A stretch of DNA of 64,000 nucleotides. It comes from CBDBGD01 sp965205235. Its GTDB lineage: Bacteria > Chloroflexota > Dehalococcoidia > Lucifugimonadales > UBA1127. A program made the translations under genes and the position numbers. The stretch is taken from assembly GCA_965205235.1 (NCBI GenBank), contig CBDBGD010000003.1:218107-282106 (forward strand), given 5' to 3'. The number at the start of each line of letters is the position of its first letter. Positions within the stretch are counted from its first letter, which is position 1. A model generated the notes under the pieces. That model was not told the origin of the DNA. It did no database searches and saw only the letters and a program-made list of their open reading frames with translations. Positions 17,542 to 29,052 of the stretch are shown here, piece after piece.

Positions 17542-18203
17542 GCGCGACAGGGCGGACCAGGCTGTTCCTGGACATCGAGACCCTGCCGGGGGACGAGTCC
17601 GTGCGGGAAGACATCGCCCGGAACACGCACCCGCCCGCCGGCCACTCCACGCCTGAGGCGCTGCAGCGATGGGAGGAGGAGCAGAAGCCCGAGCAGGTCG
17701 ATTACGCCTACCGACGGACGTCCCTGCGGGGGCACGCCGGCCGCATCCTCTGCGTGGGCTACATCAAGGAGTCGCCCGACCGGTGCGACGAGGGCGTCCT
17801 CACCGGCGACGAGCCGTCCATCCTCCGGGACTTCTGGGACTTGGTGCGGGACGTGGACCTCTTCGTCGGCTTCAACGTCCTCGACTTCGACCTCAAGTTC
17901 ATCCTCCAGCGGTCGATCGTGAACCGCATCCCGCCCTCCAGGACCATCAGCTTCCGCCGATTCCAGCAGGAGCCCGTCTACGACGTCATGCGCGAGTGGG
18001 AAGCCTGGAGCACACGGGACACCATCTCTCTTGACACCCTCTCCCGCGCCCTGGGCATCGAGTCGCCCAAGAGCGGCGGCGTGGACGGCAGCCAGGTCTA
18101 CGACTTCTTCCTGGCGGGCCGCGTCCAGGAGATATACGACTACTGCCTGCGGGACGTCCGCGTCACCCGGGACATCTACAGGAGGATGACCTTTGAGGAG
18201 TAG
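17538..18203 (+). CDS. Predicted 3'-5' exonuclease (PolB-type exonuclease domain, RNase H fold)
   Basis: 221-residue DEDD exonuclease. ExoI is LFLDIETLPGD near residues 9-19, ExoII is FVGFNVLDFDLKF and ExoIII is YCLRDVRVTRDIY near the C-terminus, so it is of the DEDDy type. It resembles the stand-alone PolB exonuclease-like family rather than DnaQ. GTG 17538 overlaps the carA stop (GTGA), so it is translationally coupled to the pyrimidine operon; carB follows 17 bp later. The substrate is unknown; single-stranded DNA or RNA trimming is the family expectation. Confidence 0.85.
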   Translation: MSATGRTRLFLDIETLPGDESVREDIARNTHPPAGHSTPEALQRWEEEQKPEQVDYAYRRTSLRGHAGRILCVGYIKESPDRCDEGVLTGDEPSILRDFWDLVRDVDLFVGFNVLDFDLKFILQRSIVNRIPPSRTISFRRFQQEPVYDVMREWEAWSTRDTISLDTLSRALGIESPKSGGVDGSQVYDFFLAGRVQEIYDYCLRDVRVTRDIYRRMTFEE

Positions 18204-18220
18204 ACCGCCGGGGCGCAGCC

Positions 18221-21544
<3,324 letters not shown>

Positions 21545-21580
21545 ACGTTCCGAGCGAGGCGCGGAGGGCGGCGTTCGGAG

Positions 21581-22414
21581 CTAAGCCTTGTGCGCCACCA
21601 CCGACAGCCAGTTGCGGGGCACTACTTCCAGCTTCAGTTCCTGGAAGGTCTGCCGCACCGCGGTCTGGAGCACTTTGCTGGCCTGCTGCGTGGGCACGCC
21701 CGGCAGCGCGCCCGACACAAAGTCCTCAAACCTGCTGATGTTCACCCAGCCTTCCAGCGGGACCTGCACCGTCTGCACGGCCTGGCACTGGATGGTGAAG
21801 CCCCGGTCCCGCAGCAGCTGACCGTACTGTTCCGGCGTCAGCTGCTTGCGCGACTCCACCTTGTCCGGTTGCGGTCGCAGCTGGTACTCGGAGCGCAGCA
21901 GACGGATGGCCTTGAACATCCAGCGGCGGTAGAACCCCTCCGTCTCCGGGAGGTGAGCGCCCTGGTAGAAGGACGTGTTGAAGGCGAACGTCCCGCCCAC
22001 CTTCAGCGTCCGGCTCACCTGGTCCAGCAGGTTGTCCTTGTCGGACACGTAGTGGATGCCGTTGCAGAAGATCACGCCGTCCACGTGCTCGCGCACGGTG
22101 CAGGACAGTGCCTCCACCCGGCCCTGGATGAACTGCAGCGCCACGTCCCGGGCGTTCCCCAGCTGCTGCATCGCCTCCCGGAGCGCGCTGGCCGAGGCGT
22201 CGATGCCGATGACCAGGCTCTCCCGTGCGCCCTCCAGCCGCTCACGGATCAGCCGAGTGGCCGCGCCGGTGCCGCACGCCAGCTCCACGATCCGCTGCCC
22301 TGGGTGGATGTTGGCCAGGTCGACCAGATGGGCGTTGACCGCCTTGAAGAAGCCCTGCTCGGCGAACCACTTGAAGGAGAGGTCCAGCGCCTCGTCCCGC
22401 TCTTCCAAGACCAT
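21581..22414 (-). CDS. SAM-dependent methyltransferase
   Basis: 277-residue class I methyltransferase. SAM motif I is IVELACGTGAATRL, motif II ends at GIDASASAL, and VDGVIFCNGIHYVSDKDNLL with LKVGGTFAFNTSF represent motifs post-II and III. The C-terminal 100 residues (RPQPDKVESRKQLTPEQYG onward) form a less conserved cap. The substrate is unknown. ATG 22414 follows a modest CAGGAC site; a TTG at 22432 would add six residues. It is convergent with carB across a 36-bp gap in which I see no clear terminator. Confidence 0.82.
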   Translation of the reverse strand: MVLEERDEALDLSFKWFAEQGFFKAVNAHLVDLANIHPGQRIVELACGTGAATRLIRERLEGARESLVIGIDASASALREAMQQLGNARDVALQFIQGRVEALSCTVREHVDGVIFCNGIHYVSDKDNLLDQVSRTLKVGGTFAFNTSFYQGAHLPETEGFYRRWMFKAIRLLRSEYQLRPQPDKVESRKQLTPEQYGQLLRDRGFTIQCQAVQTVQVPLEGWVNISRFEDFVSGALPGVPTQQASKVLQTAVRQTFQELKLEVVPRNWLSVVAHKA

Positions 22415-22556
22415 GGCGTCCTGCCTGTGCAAAAGTTGCGCGGATTGTACCAGCCCGCTACGCAGAAATCCAGACGGAAACCGACTTTCGGTTGCTGGCA
22501 GTGATTCAGTCTGAAGTGTTCGACTCTTCGTGAAGAACCGGGTAGGCCGTGGAGGA

Positions 22557-22667
22557 TTACCTCTTCGTGCTGTAGAACTGGAAAAGCGAGATTACGACCC
22601 CCAGCATCCCTACAGCAGCGATGGCGAACAGAATCACTGTGACGTTATCAAGAACGAGGTCGTTCAT
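22557..22667 (-). CDS. 36-residue single-pass membrane protein
   Basis: A very small gene with a strong ribosome site (GGAGGAGGGGGACC before ATG 22667). The peptide starts MNDLVLDN, has one hydrophobic helix (VTVILFAIAAVGMLGVVISLF) and ends in the positively charged tail QFYSTKR, so N-out/C-in topology is likely. Its start overlaps the stop of the upstream 66-residue gene as ATGA, so the two are translationally coupled. No family was recognised. The AT-richer composition differs from the neighbours. Confidence 0.7.
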   Translation of the reverse strand: MNDLVLDNVTVILFAIAAVGMLGVVISLFQFYSTKR

Positions 22668-22864
22668 GGTCCCCCTCCTCCATTACCCAAGAGACGCAAC
22701 AGGCCGGCCACCAACGGCACCGCCGCAAGCACGGCTAGAAGCAGTACCCGCAGCATCCGTTCCTGGTCGGCTTTCGTCGCGTAGTGGTCCCGAAGCTCGT
22801 TGCGAAGGAGATTCAACTCCTCCCTGAGCTCTGACCTCGTTATCGGATGCTCACCTGCTTGCAT
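22664..22864 (-). CDS. Small tail-anchored coiled-coil membrane protein
   Basis: 66 residues from ATG 22864. An amphipathic charged helix (ITRSELREELNLLRNELRDHYATKAD) is followed by one C-terminal membrane helix (VLLLAVLAAVPLVAGLLRLL) and a Gly-rich end. This layout recalls XhlA-like or CCDC90-like tail-anchored proteins. The YATKAD motif resembles YATEAG in the small protein at 57046-57225. A TTG at 22885 would add seven residues; neither start has a strong ribosome site. It is coupled to the downstream 36-residue membrane protein by a 4-bp overlap. Confidence 0.65.
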   Translation of the reverse strand: MQAGEHPITRSELREELNLLRNELRDHYATKADQERMLRVLLLAVLAAVPLVAGLLRLLGNGGGGP

Positions 22865-22956
22865 AGCAACAAACGCCCTTGACAAGAGTGTACCATATTC
22901 GGCCTTTCGGAGAGGCTGCTCCGGTCCGCCTCCCGCACGCTCACACCCCGCCCACC

Positions 22957-23427
22957 CTACTCCTGCTGCAGCTGCCGCAGCCCCAGCAGGATCTTCTGCT
23001 GCGACGACAGCGCCGACGCGTCCACCCCCCGCCGCGGCGGCGCGCCCGCAGGCACGCGCTCCTGCGCCGCCTCGCTCTCCACCTGCTGCCGCACGCGCTC
23101 CGCCATCGCCTTGGCCTGTGCGAACGACGCCTCCAGCTCCGCGACCGTCCCGCCCTGCACCAGCTCCGCCGGCAGCTCCGGCGCGCTGGCCAGCAGGGCC
23201 GCTCGACAGCTCTCGACCGCCACCGCAAGGTCGCCCTCCAGCCGCTGCCGCGTCGCCTGCTCCCTCTCCAGGGCGCCGCGCGCCTCCGCGAGCTCCGCCT
23301 CCAACGCAGCCCGCTCGTCGACCTCCGCCGATGCGGCCTCGTCGCCCTCCTCCGCCGCAGCCTGTTGCTCGGTTTCTTCCGACATCGCCTGTGCCGTCGC
23401 TTCCGTGGTCTCCGTGTCCTGCATCAT
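22957..23427 (-). CDS. Acidic Ala/Glu-rich coiled-coil protein, phage-scaffold-like
   Basis: 156 residues from ATG 23427 (GGAGGAGGGC ribosome site). The N-terminal 45 residues are acidic and low-complexity. A coiled coil of about 60 residues follows (ERAALEAELAEARGALEREQ onward), then LPAELVQGGTVAELEASFAQ and a C-terminal SSQQKILLGLRQLQQE. The acidic head, coiled coil and terminal KIxxGL-like segment resemble scaffold or capsid-assembly proteins that often accompany phage portals. No other structural gene is adjacent here, so the assignment is inference. It is divergent from the EF-G paralogue. Confidence 0.6.
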   Translation of the reverse strand: MMQDTETTEATAQAMSEETEQQAAAEEGDEAASAEVDERAALEAELAEARGALEREQATRQRLEGDLAVAVESCRAALLASAPELPAELVQGGTVAELEASFAQAKAMAERVRQQVESEAAQERVPAGAPPRRGVDASALSSQQKILLGLRQLQQE

Positions 23428-23524
23428 TGCCCTCCTCCGCGTGTGCTTCCGATGTACGTGGGCCTCATTAGAGCGTACGCCCCTGCCTACCGGCAACGTG
23501 CGAATGTCACCCTCCGCCGCTCTG

Positions 23525-23553
23525 TTGCAGCCCGCCGTGGGCGTGGCTACAAT
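23525..23553 (+). promoter_or_regulatory. Predicted sigma70-type promoter of the EF-G-like gene
   Basis: TTGCAG (23525-23530) and TACAAT (23548-23553) are separated by 17 bp, and the gene starts 30 bp downstream at 23583. A very similar pair with the same -35 hexamer precedes glmS. Confidence 0.55.
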
Positions 23554-23582
23554 GCACCCACGCCCGACGGAGGTCCCCAAGC

Positions 23583-25613
23583 ATGCAGACCTATTCGACA
23601 GACAAGCTTCGCAACCTCGTGCTGGTGTCCCACAGCGGCGCCGGCAAGACCACCCTCGGAGAGTCGCTCCTCTTCGCAACCAAGGCCATCTCCCGCATGG
23701 GGAAGGTCGAGGACGGCAACACCACCGCCGACTACGAGCCGGAGGCCGTCAAGCGCGGCGGCAGCACCCAGCTAGCCATCCTCCCCTGCCCCTGGCGCGA
23801 CCACAAGCTCACGCTCATCGACACGCCGGGCTACTTCGACTTCCTCGGAGACGCCCTCTCCGCCCTCCGCGTCGCCGACGCCGCGGTCCTCGTCGTCGCC
23901 GCCAACGCCGGCGTCGAGGTGGGCACGGAGCAGATGTGGCGCCGTGTGCGGGAGCGTGGGCTCCCCTGCTTCGTCTTCGTCAACAAGCTCGACCGTGAGA
24001 ACACCGACTTCTTCGAGACCCTGTCGACCCTGACCGATGCGCTCGGCAAGGAGTGCGTGCCCATCCAAGCCCCCGTCGGCAGCGCCCAGGACCTCCAGGG
24101 CGTGGTCAGCCTCCTGGCCTCGTCCGACGACCTCTCCGCGGAGGCGCAGGAGGCCCGCGAGCGCCTGGTGGAGGCCGTCGCCGAGAACGACGACGAGCTC
24201 GCAACCAAGTACCTGGAAGGCGAGGAGATCACGGCGGAGGAGCTCACCGCAGGCCTGCGTCGAGCGATCAGCGCCGGGGAGGTCGTCCCCGTCCTCGCCG
24301 GCTCGGCCACGCGCAGCGTCGGCCTCCAGGAGCTCATGGACGTCCTGGTCGACTACGCGCCCTCACCCTCCGCCCAGCCTCCGGCAACGGCCCGCGGGGC
24401 CGACGGCGCGGAGGAAGAGTTGCCGCCCGCGGGAGACGGCCCGCTGGCGGCCCTCGTCTTCAAGACCACCGCCGACCAGTACGTTGGCCGTCTCTCCTTC
24501 ATCCGCGTCTACAGCGGCACCCTCACCAGCGACTCCGAGGTCTCCAACAGCCGGAAGGAGCAGTCGGAGCGCATAGGCCAGCTCTTTGTGCCCCAGGGCA
24601 AGGAGCAGAACCAGGTGCCCCACCTCGTCGCCGGCGAGATCGGCGCCGTCGGCCGCCTCGCAGTGACCTCCACCGGCGACACCCTCAGCCAGCGCGACCG
24701 CCGCCTCACCCTGGACGGCGTGGACTTCCCCTCCCCGCTGTACGCCCAGGCCGTCTACCCCAAGGCCAAGGCCGACACCGACAAGCTGACGACGGCACTG
24801 AACCGCCTCGTCGAGGAGGACCCCAGCCTGCTGTTCACCCGCGAGGCGGACACGGGCGAGGCCCTGCTCGTGGGCTTGGGCGACAGCCACCTGACCCTCG
24901 CAGTCCAGCGCGCTCAGCGCAAGCTGGGGGCCAACCTCCTGCTCCAGGCGCCCAGGGTCCCCTACAAGGAGACCCTGAGTGCGGTGTCCCGGGTGGAGCA
25001 CCGCTACAAGCAGCAGTCCGGCGGTCACGGCCATTTCGCCCACGTCCTCTTGCGGCTCGAGCCGCTCGACCGCGGCGAGGGCGTGGTGTTCGCCACGGAG
25101 GTGGTCGGCGGCAGCGTCCCCAAGGACTTCATCCCCGCCGTCGAGAAGGGCGTGCGCCGCGCCTGCGCCGAGGGCGTCCTCGCCGGCTTCCCCGTCGTCG
25201 ATATCCGCGCCGTCCTCTACGACGGCAGCTTCCACCCCGTCGACTCAGCCACCATGGACTTCGACATCGCCGGCTACTACGGCCTGAAGAAGGGCTTCCT
25301 CGACGGCTCCCCAGCGCTGGTCGAGCCCGTCATGCTCCTGCGCGTCAACACGCCGGACTCCTACACGGGCGACATCATCGGCGACCTGAACAGCAAGCGA
25401 GGGCGCATCCTGGGCATGGTCCCCCAGACCGAGGGCACCACCATCGTCGAGGGGCATGTGCCGCTTGCGGAGATTCAGCGCTACGCTTTGGACCTGCGGT
25501 CGCTGACCCAGGCGAGGGCAACCTTCACCGCGGAGTTCGACCACTACGAGGCGGTACCGGCCCACCTGGTGCAACGGATCATCGGCGAGACCAAGGAGGC
25601 CGCTCGGGCGTAG
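23583..25613 (+). CDS. Elongation factor G-like translational GTPase
   Basis: 676 residues, EF-G architecture. G1 is SHSGAGKTTLGE near residue 14, G3 is DTPGYFDF, and G4 is NKLDREN. Domains II to V follow, with the EF-G-type stretches YKQQSGGHGHFAHV and a C-terminal DYEAVPxHL-like region. It belongs with the EF-G-like/FusA2-type paralogues of Chloroflexota and Actinobacteria. These are shorter and more divergent than canonical FusA (about 700 residues) and their role in translocation or ribosome rescue is unsettled. ATG 23583 has little ribosome site. Its stop faces the stop of the convergent gene as TAGCCCCTA. Confidence 0.9.
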   Translation: MQTYSTDKLRNLVLVSHSGAGKTTLGESLLFATKAISRMGKVEDGNTTADYEPEAVKRGGSTQLAILPCPWRDHKLTLIDTPGYFDFLGDALSALRVADAAVLVVAANAGVEVGTEQMWRRVRERGLPCFVFVNKLDRENTDFFETLSTLTDALGKECVPIQAPVGSAQDLQGVVSLLASSDDLSAEAQEARERLVEAVAENDDELATKYLEGEEITAEELTAGLRRAISAGEVVPVLAGSATRSVGLQELMDVLVDYAPSPSAQPPATARGADGAEEELPPAGDGPLAALVFKTTADQYVGRLSFIRVYSGTLTSDSEVSNSRKEQSERIGQLFVPQGKEQNQVPHLVAGEIGAVGRLAVTSTGDTLSQRDRRLTLDGVDFPSPLYAQAVYPKAKADTDKLTTALNRLVEEDPSLLFTREADTGEALLVGLGDSHLTLAVQRAQRKLGANLLLQAPRVPYKETLSAVSRVEHRYKQQSGGHGHFAHVLLRLEPLDRGEGVVFATEVVGGSVPKDFIPAVEKGVRRACAEGVLAGFPVVDIRAVLYDGSFHPVDSATMDFDIAGYYGLKKGFLDGSPALVEPVMLLRVNTPDSYTGDIIGDLNSKRGRILGMVPQTEGTTIVEGHVPLAEIQRYALDLRSLTQARATFTAEFDHYEAVPAHLVQRIIGETKEAARA

Positions 25614-25616
25614 CCC

Positions 25617-26054
25617 CTACGGCCTCCGCGCCCACACCGTGTGGTAGTGCTCGCCGCAGATCACCGACGCGATCTCGGCGCGCTCCAGCTGCTGCAGTTC
25701 CCGCAGCGCCTCCCGGCAGTCCTGCACAGCGCTTGGGTGCCCCGTCGCCGCCGTGCGCTCCAGCATCCGCTCGAACACGCCCAGGCGGACCAGGCTGTGC
25801 ACGAACCGCGGCCAGAACAGCGCCGTCAGGTCTGACGGCCGGGGGAGGCCGGTCCGCACCCGTCGCAGGTAGCGCAGCCGCTCCTCTGGCCCCCGCACGC
25901 TGTTGACCACCCGGATGAACGGCGGGATGTTAGGCGTCGAGCGCAGGTCCAGCAGCAGCGTCTTGCCCAGCATCGGGAAATAGACGGTCAGGACCTCTGC
26001 GTCTTCGATACGGCGTGCGTACTCCCCTAGGTCTACGGGGAAATCCATGTCCAT
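25617..26054 (-). CDS. Conserved hypothetical protein downstream of etfBA
   Basis: 145 residues, soluble, no recognised domain. The sequence has an N-terminal alpha/beta stretch (VLTVYFPMLGKTLLLDLRSTPNIPPFIRVV) and a helical, Arg-rich C-terminal half with two cysteines (DC and ICGEHYH). ATG 26054 follows GGAGGT at 7 bp. It lies 32 bp after etfA on the same strand, so it is probably the third gene of the etf transcript, but nothing ties it functionally to electron transfer. Confidence 0.7.
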   Translation of the reverse strand: MDMDFPVDLGEYARRIEDAEVLTVYFPMLGKTLLLDLRSTPNIPPFIRVVNSVRGPEERLRYLRRVRTGLPRPSDLTALFWPRFVHSLVRLGVFERMLERTAATGHPSAVQDCREALRELQQLERAEIASVICGEHYHTVWARRP

Positions 26055-26086
26055 CGCCACACCTCCGCACTAGGCTTCAGGGGCTT

Positions 26087-27085
26087 CTAACCGTCCACCA
26101 GCTCGCGGACCTTGTCGGTAAAGGCCGGGAGCACCTTCTCCCAGTCCCCAACAATCCCGTAGCGGGCTTCCTTGAAGATGTTGGCGCTCTCGTCCTTGTT
26201 GACGGCGACCGTGTTCTTCACGCTCGACATGCCGGCAACGTGCTGGCTCGCGCCCGAGATGGCAAAGGTGATGTACAGCTCCGCGGCGATGCTCTTCCCC
26301 GTGAGGCCGATCTGGTGCGAGTGCGACAGCCAGCCAGCGTCGCACGCGGCCCGCGAGGCGCCCATCGCGCCGCCCAGCAGGCGCGCCAGCTCTTCCAGCT
26401 GCTCGAACGGCTCCGGCCCGCCCAGCCCGCGGCCTCCGGCGACGACGATGCGGGCGTCCTCCAGCCGCACTCCCGCGGCCTGCGCCCGCACCTGCTCCAC
26501 CAGCTTCACCGCGCCCAGCTTGGCGTCCAGCTCCACCGGGAAGTCGACGACCTCACCCTGGTGCGACGCGTCCGCCTCGACCGGGTCGAAGGCCTTGGGC
26601 CGCACCGTCGCCACCCGCGGCGACGTCGACACCGTCACCCGGGCCAGGGACGCTCCGCCGTAGACCGGCCGGTCGCCCGTCAGGACGCCGCTCTCCGGGT
26701 CCAGGCTGAGCTTCACGCATTCCTGCGCCAGTCCCGCTCCCAGGCGGAAGGCCAGTCGGGGGCCTGCGTCGCGCCCCAGTATCGTCTTTCCCATCAGGAT
26801 CACGCTCGGGTCCACCGCCTTGGCCACGGCCTCCAGCACCGCCAGGTGCGCGTCGACGTGGAAGTACTCCTCCAGCAGCGGGTGCTCGGTCGCGTAGACC
26901 TTGTGCGCGCCCAGCGCCGCGGCCTCCTGTGCCAGGCCGCCCACCTGCGCGCCGCCCAGCGCCGCCACCACCTCGCCGCCCAGGGCCTGGGCGATGGGCG
27001 CCGCCGCGGCCACCAGCTCGCCCGTGATGGGTGAGAGCTGGCCTCCGGCTATCTCGCCGACGATGAGGACCGAGTTGCCTGCCAT
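26087..27085 (-). CDS. etfA: Electron transfer flavoprotein alpha subunit
   Basis: 332 residues. The C-terminal FAD-binding domain is clear: ARIVVAGGRGLGGPEPF, ASRAACDAGWLSHSHQIGLTG, and the family signature ITFAISGASQHVAGMSS leading into NTVAVNKDESANIF. With EtfB it accepts electrons from acyl-CoA dehydrogenases and passes them to ETF-quinone oxidoreductase. ATG 27085 follows GCGAGGAGACC, 22 bp after etfB. Two acyl-CoA dehydrogenases elsewhere in the window are candidate partners. Confidence 0.96.
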   Translation of the reverse strand: MAGNSVLIVGEIAGGQLSPITGELVAAAAPIAQALGGEVVAALGGAQVGGLAQEAAALGAHKVYATEHPLLEEYFHVDAHLAVLEAVAKAVDPSVILMGKTILGRDAGPRLAFRLGAGLAQECVKLSLDPESGVLTGDRPVYGGASLARVTVSTSPRVATVRPKAFDPVEADASHQGEVVDFPVELDAKLGAVKLVEQVRAQAAGVRLEDARIVVAGGRGLGGPEPFEQLEELARLLGGAMGASRAACDAGWLSHSHQIGLTGKSIAAELYITFAISGASQHVAGMSSVKNTVAVNKDESANIFKEARYGIVGDWEKVLPAFTDKVRELVDG

Positions 27086-27107
27086 GGTCTCCTCGCAGCC
27101 TGCGGCG

Positions 27108-27905
27108 TTAGATGAGTTTCGCTTCTCGCAGCTTGAGCGCCAGGTTGGCGCCCTTCTCCTCGTCGCTGTCGCCCTCGATGTACTCGCACTCCTGCTCCTG
27201 GGTCGGCACGTACAGCTCCTGCGTTTCCACCTTGGGCTGCAGGCTGTCCGCGTCCATCCCCAGGTCCGCCGCCGACCACACCGTGGCCTGCTTGCGCGAG
27301 GCCCCCATGATGCCCCGAAGGGTCGGGTAGCGGGCCTGCCCCAGCTCGTTGCTCACGGTGACCACGGCGGGCATCGGAGACTGCACCGTGTCATGCCCGT
27401 CGGTCATGATTCGGTCCACCGTCACCGACTCCCCGTCCACCTCCACCCGCTGGGCCACGCTGATGCACGGGATGCCCAGGATTTCTGCGAGGATGAGGGG
27501 CGCCTGCGCCTGGTCGAAGTCCGAGGCCTGCCGGCCGCACAGCACCAGGTCGTACTCCCCGATCTTCCGGATCGCGGCCGCCAGCACCTGCGCGGTCGCC
27601 GTCGGGTCCAGGTCCGCGAAGGCCGGGTCCTGCGCCAGCACCAGGTCGTCCGCTCCCATCGACAGCGTCTTCTTGATGACGTCCATCGCGAACTGCGACC
27701 CCGCGCAGAGCACGGTGATCTTCCCCTGCTCCTTCTCCCGGATGCGCAGCGCGGCCTCAACCGCGTTCTCGTCAAAGCCGTTGACCACGGGGGGAACGTT
27801 GGGGGGTGGCTCCATCCGCTTCGTCTCGGGGTTGATGCGGAGGGCCGAGGCGGGCGTCTCGGGGTCGATGACCTGCTTGGCCGTCACGATGATGTTCACT
27901 GCCAT
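27108..27905 (-). CDS. etfB: Electron transfer flavoprotein beta subunit
   Basis: 265 residues with the adenine-nucleotide alpha-hydrolase fold. Landmarks are NIIVTAKQVIDPE at the start, NGFDENAVEAALRIRE, DLVLCGRQASDFDQAQ and VTVSNELGQARYPTLRGIMGA near the EtfB signature. It binds AMP and pairs with EtfA. ATG 27905 is preceded by AGGAGTTGTGCGTGGC. It is first in the etfB-etfA-hypothetical transcript. Confidence 0.96.
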   Translation of the reverse strand: MAVNIIVTAKQVIDPETPASALRINPETKRMEPPPNVPPVVNGFDENAVEAALRIREKEQGKITVLCAGSQFAMDVIKKTLSMGADDLVLAQDPAFADLDPTATAQVLAAAIRKIGEYDLVLCGRQASDFDQAQAPLILAEILGIPCISVAQRVEVDGESVTVDRIMTDGHDTVQSPMPAVVTVSNELGQARYPTLRGIMGASRKQATVWSAADLGMDADSLQPKVETQELYVPTQEQECEYIEGDSDEEKGANLALKLREAKLI

Positions 27906-28088
27906 GCCACGCACAACTCCTACCCAGAGGATGGGGGGACGGCCTATGTGCAATCTATCACAAGCGTCGGAGCGGTGTCAATGCAATCGAGAGCACGACA
28001 GAGGTGCGTAAGCCCCGTTACTTGCTCCCGTCTGGCCGGACATGATAGTACTAGTCGCAGCACATCCCACTTAGGAGGTCCTGAGAAC

Positions 28089-28436
28089 ATGCCTGGATTT
28101 CTTGCTGGCATCACTTTGGTCGGGCTCATCCAAGCTGCCCCTGCCCTGATGAATGCAGCGGCTAAGCTCGTCGGAAATGTGAAGGAAGCGCCACCGTCAC
28201 GACCAACCAAAGATCTAGCGGATGTCCGAGAGCGGCTCAATGCCATGGAGAGCAATACAGAGGCCCAAGCTCAATTGACCGTTCAATTGAGTCAGCACAC
28301 AGAAGCCCAGGCGGCATTGATTGCTCAATTGACTCAGCATCATGCGGCTCTGGTGCGTTGGCTCCTCGCGGTGACTGTGGTCTTGGTTGCTGTCGGTGGA
28401 ACTGCTGTCGCCGGGCTTGTAGTGGCATTGTGGTAG
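28089..28436 (+). CDS. Tail-anchored coiled-coil membrane protein
   Basis: 115 residues. A hydrophobic N-terminal segment (FLAGITLVGLIQAAPALMNAA) is followed by a charged linker. A Gln/Thr/Ala coiled coil with internal near-repeats comes next (EAQAQLTVQLSQHT, then EAQAALIAQLTQHH), and a strong C-terminal membrane helix (WLLAVTVVLVAVGGTAVAGLVVALW) ends it. ATG 28089 follows TAGGAGGTCCTGAGAAC. Composition is AT-richer than the flanks. Function unknown; the topology echoes the small proteins at 22664, 39421 and 57046. Confidence 0.7.
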   Translation: MPGFLAGITLVGLIQAAPALMNAAAKLVGNVKEAPPSRPTKDLADVRERLNAMESNTEAQAQLTVQLSQHTEAQAALIAQLTQHHAALVRWLLAVTVVLVAVGGTAVAGLVVALW

Positions 28437-28477
28437 GTACACCGCACCGGAAGCGGGTGTGGGGAGGGAGTTAGAGT

Positions 28478-28999
28478 ATGGTCACAGTTCTAGCGATCGC
28501 ATCACCCTTCTTGGGTGCCATCATTGGGTACTTTACCAATAGGCTCGCAATCACCATGCTCTTTCGGCCCATGACCGCAAGGCACCTCTTTGGTTGGCAC
28601 ATCCCGATGACGCCAGGGGTTATCCCTAGCAATCGCAAAGAGTTGGCAGGAAGTGTTGGAAGGTTGGTCGGCGGCGAGTTGCTGTCCGAACAAGCCATCC
28701 GCACATACGTGGATAGGGACGATTTCCGCGATGGCCTAGAGAAGACGTTCCCGCAAGTCATTCCAGGCGTTCTACGCGGAGTAGTCAGAGACTTTGTCAT
28801 CGGACGGCTAATACGCTTGCGCGAGAGCATACCCGTTGAGAAGTTCATAGAGGATAAGGTCAATGAGTACGACATGGGCAAGATCGAGGACTTGATAGTG
28901 GGCATAACGAGGCAGCATCTCCGAACGATATGCTGGTTCGGAGCACTGATCGGAGCGATGATTGGCTCTATTCAATCGGTGTGGTATCTACTCATCTAG
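28478..28999 (+). CDS. DUF445/YheB-family membrane protein, compact form
   Basis: 173 residues. The N-terminal hydrophobic segment and motif GYFTNRLAITMLFRPM, then IPMTPGVIPSNRKELAGSVGRLVG, are diagnostic of the DUF445 family. The C-terminus ends in GALIGAMIGSIQSVWYLLI, matching the family's closing membrane helix. Known YheB-like proteins are about 370 residues, so the central part is strongly shortened while both ends are kept. ATG 28478 follows GGGAGGGAGTT. It shares an AT-rich island with the preceding small protein. Confidence 0.8.
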   Translation: MVTVLAIASPFLGAIIGYFTNRLAITMLFRPMTARHLFGWHIPMTPGVIPSNRKELAGSVGRLVGGELLSEQAIRTYVDRDDFRDGLEKTFPQVIPGVLRGVVRDFVIGRLIRLRESIPVEKFIEDKVNEYDMGKIEDLIVGITRQHLRTICWFGALIGAMIGSIQSVWYLLI

Positions 29000-29052
29000 A
29001 GTGGTTCGTTTCCCATGGGCCGACGGCCAACAAAGCCCGATCTAGGAGGCGC

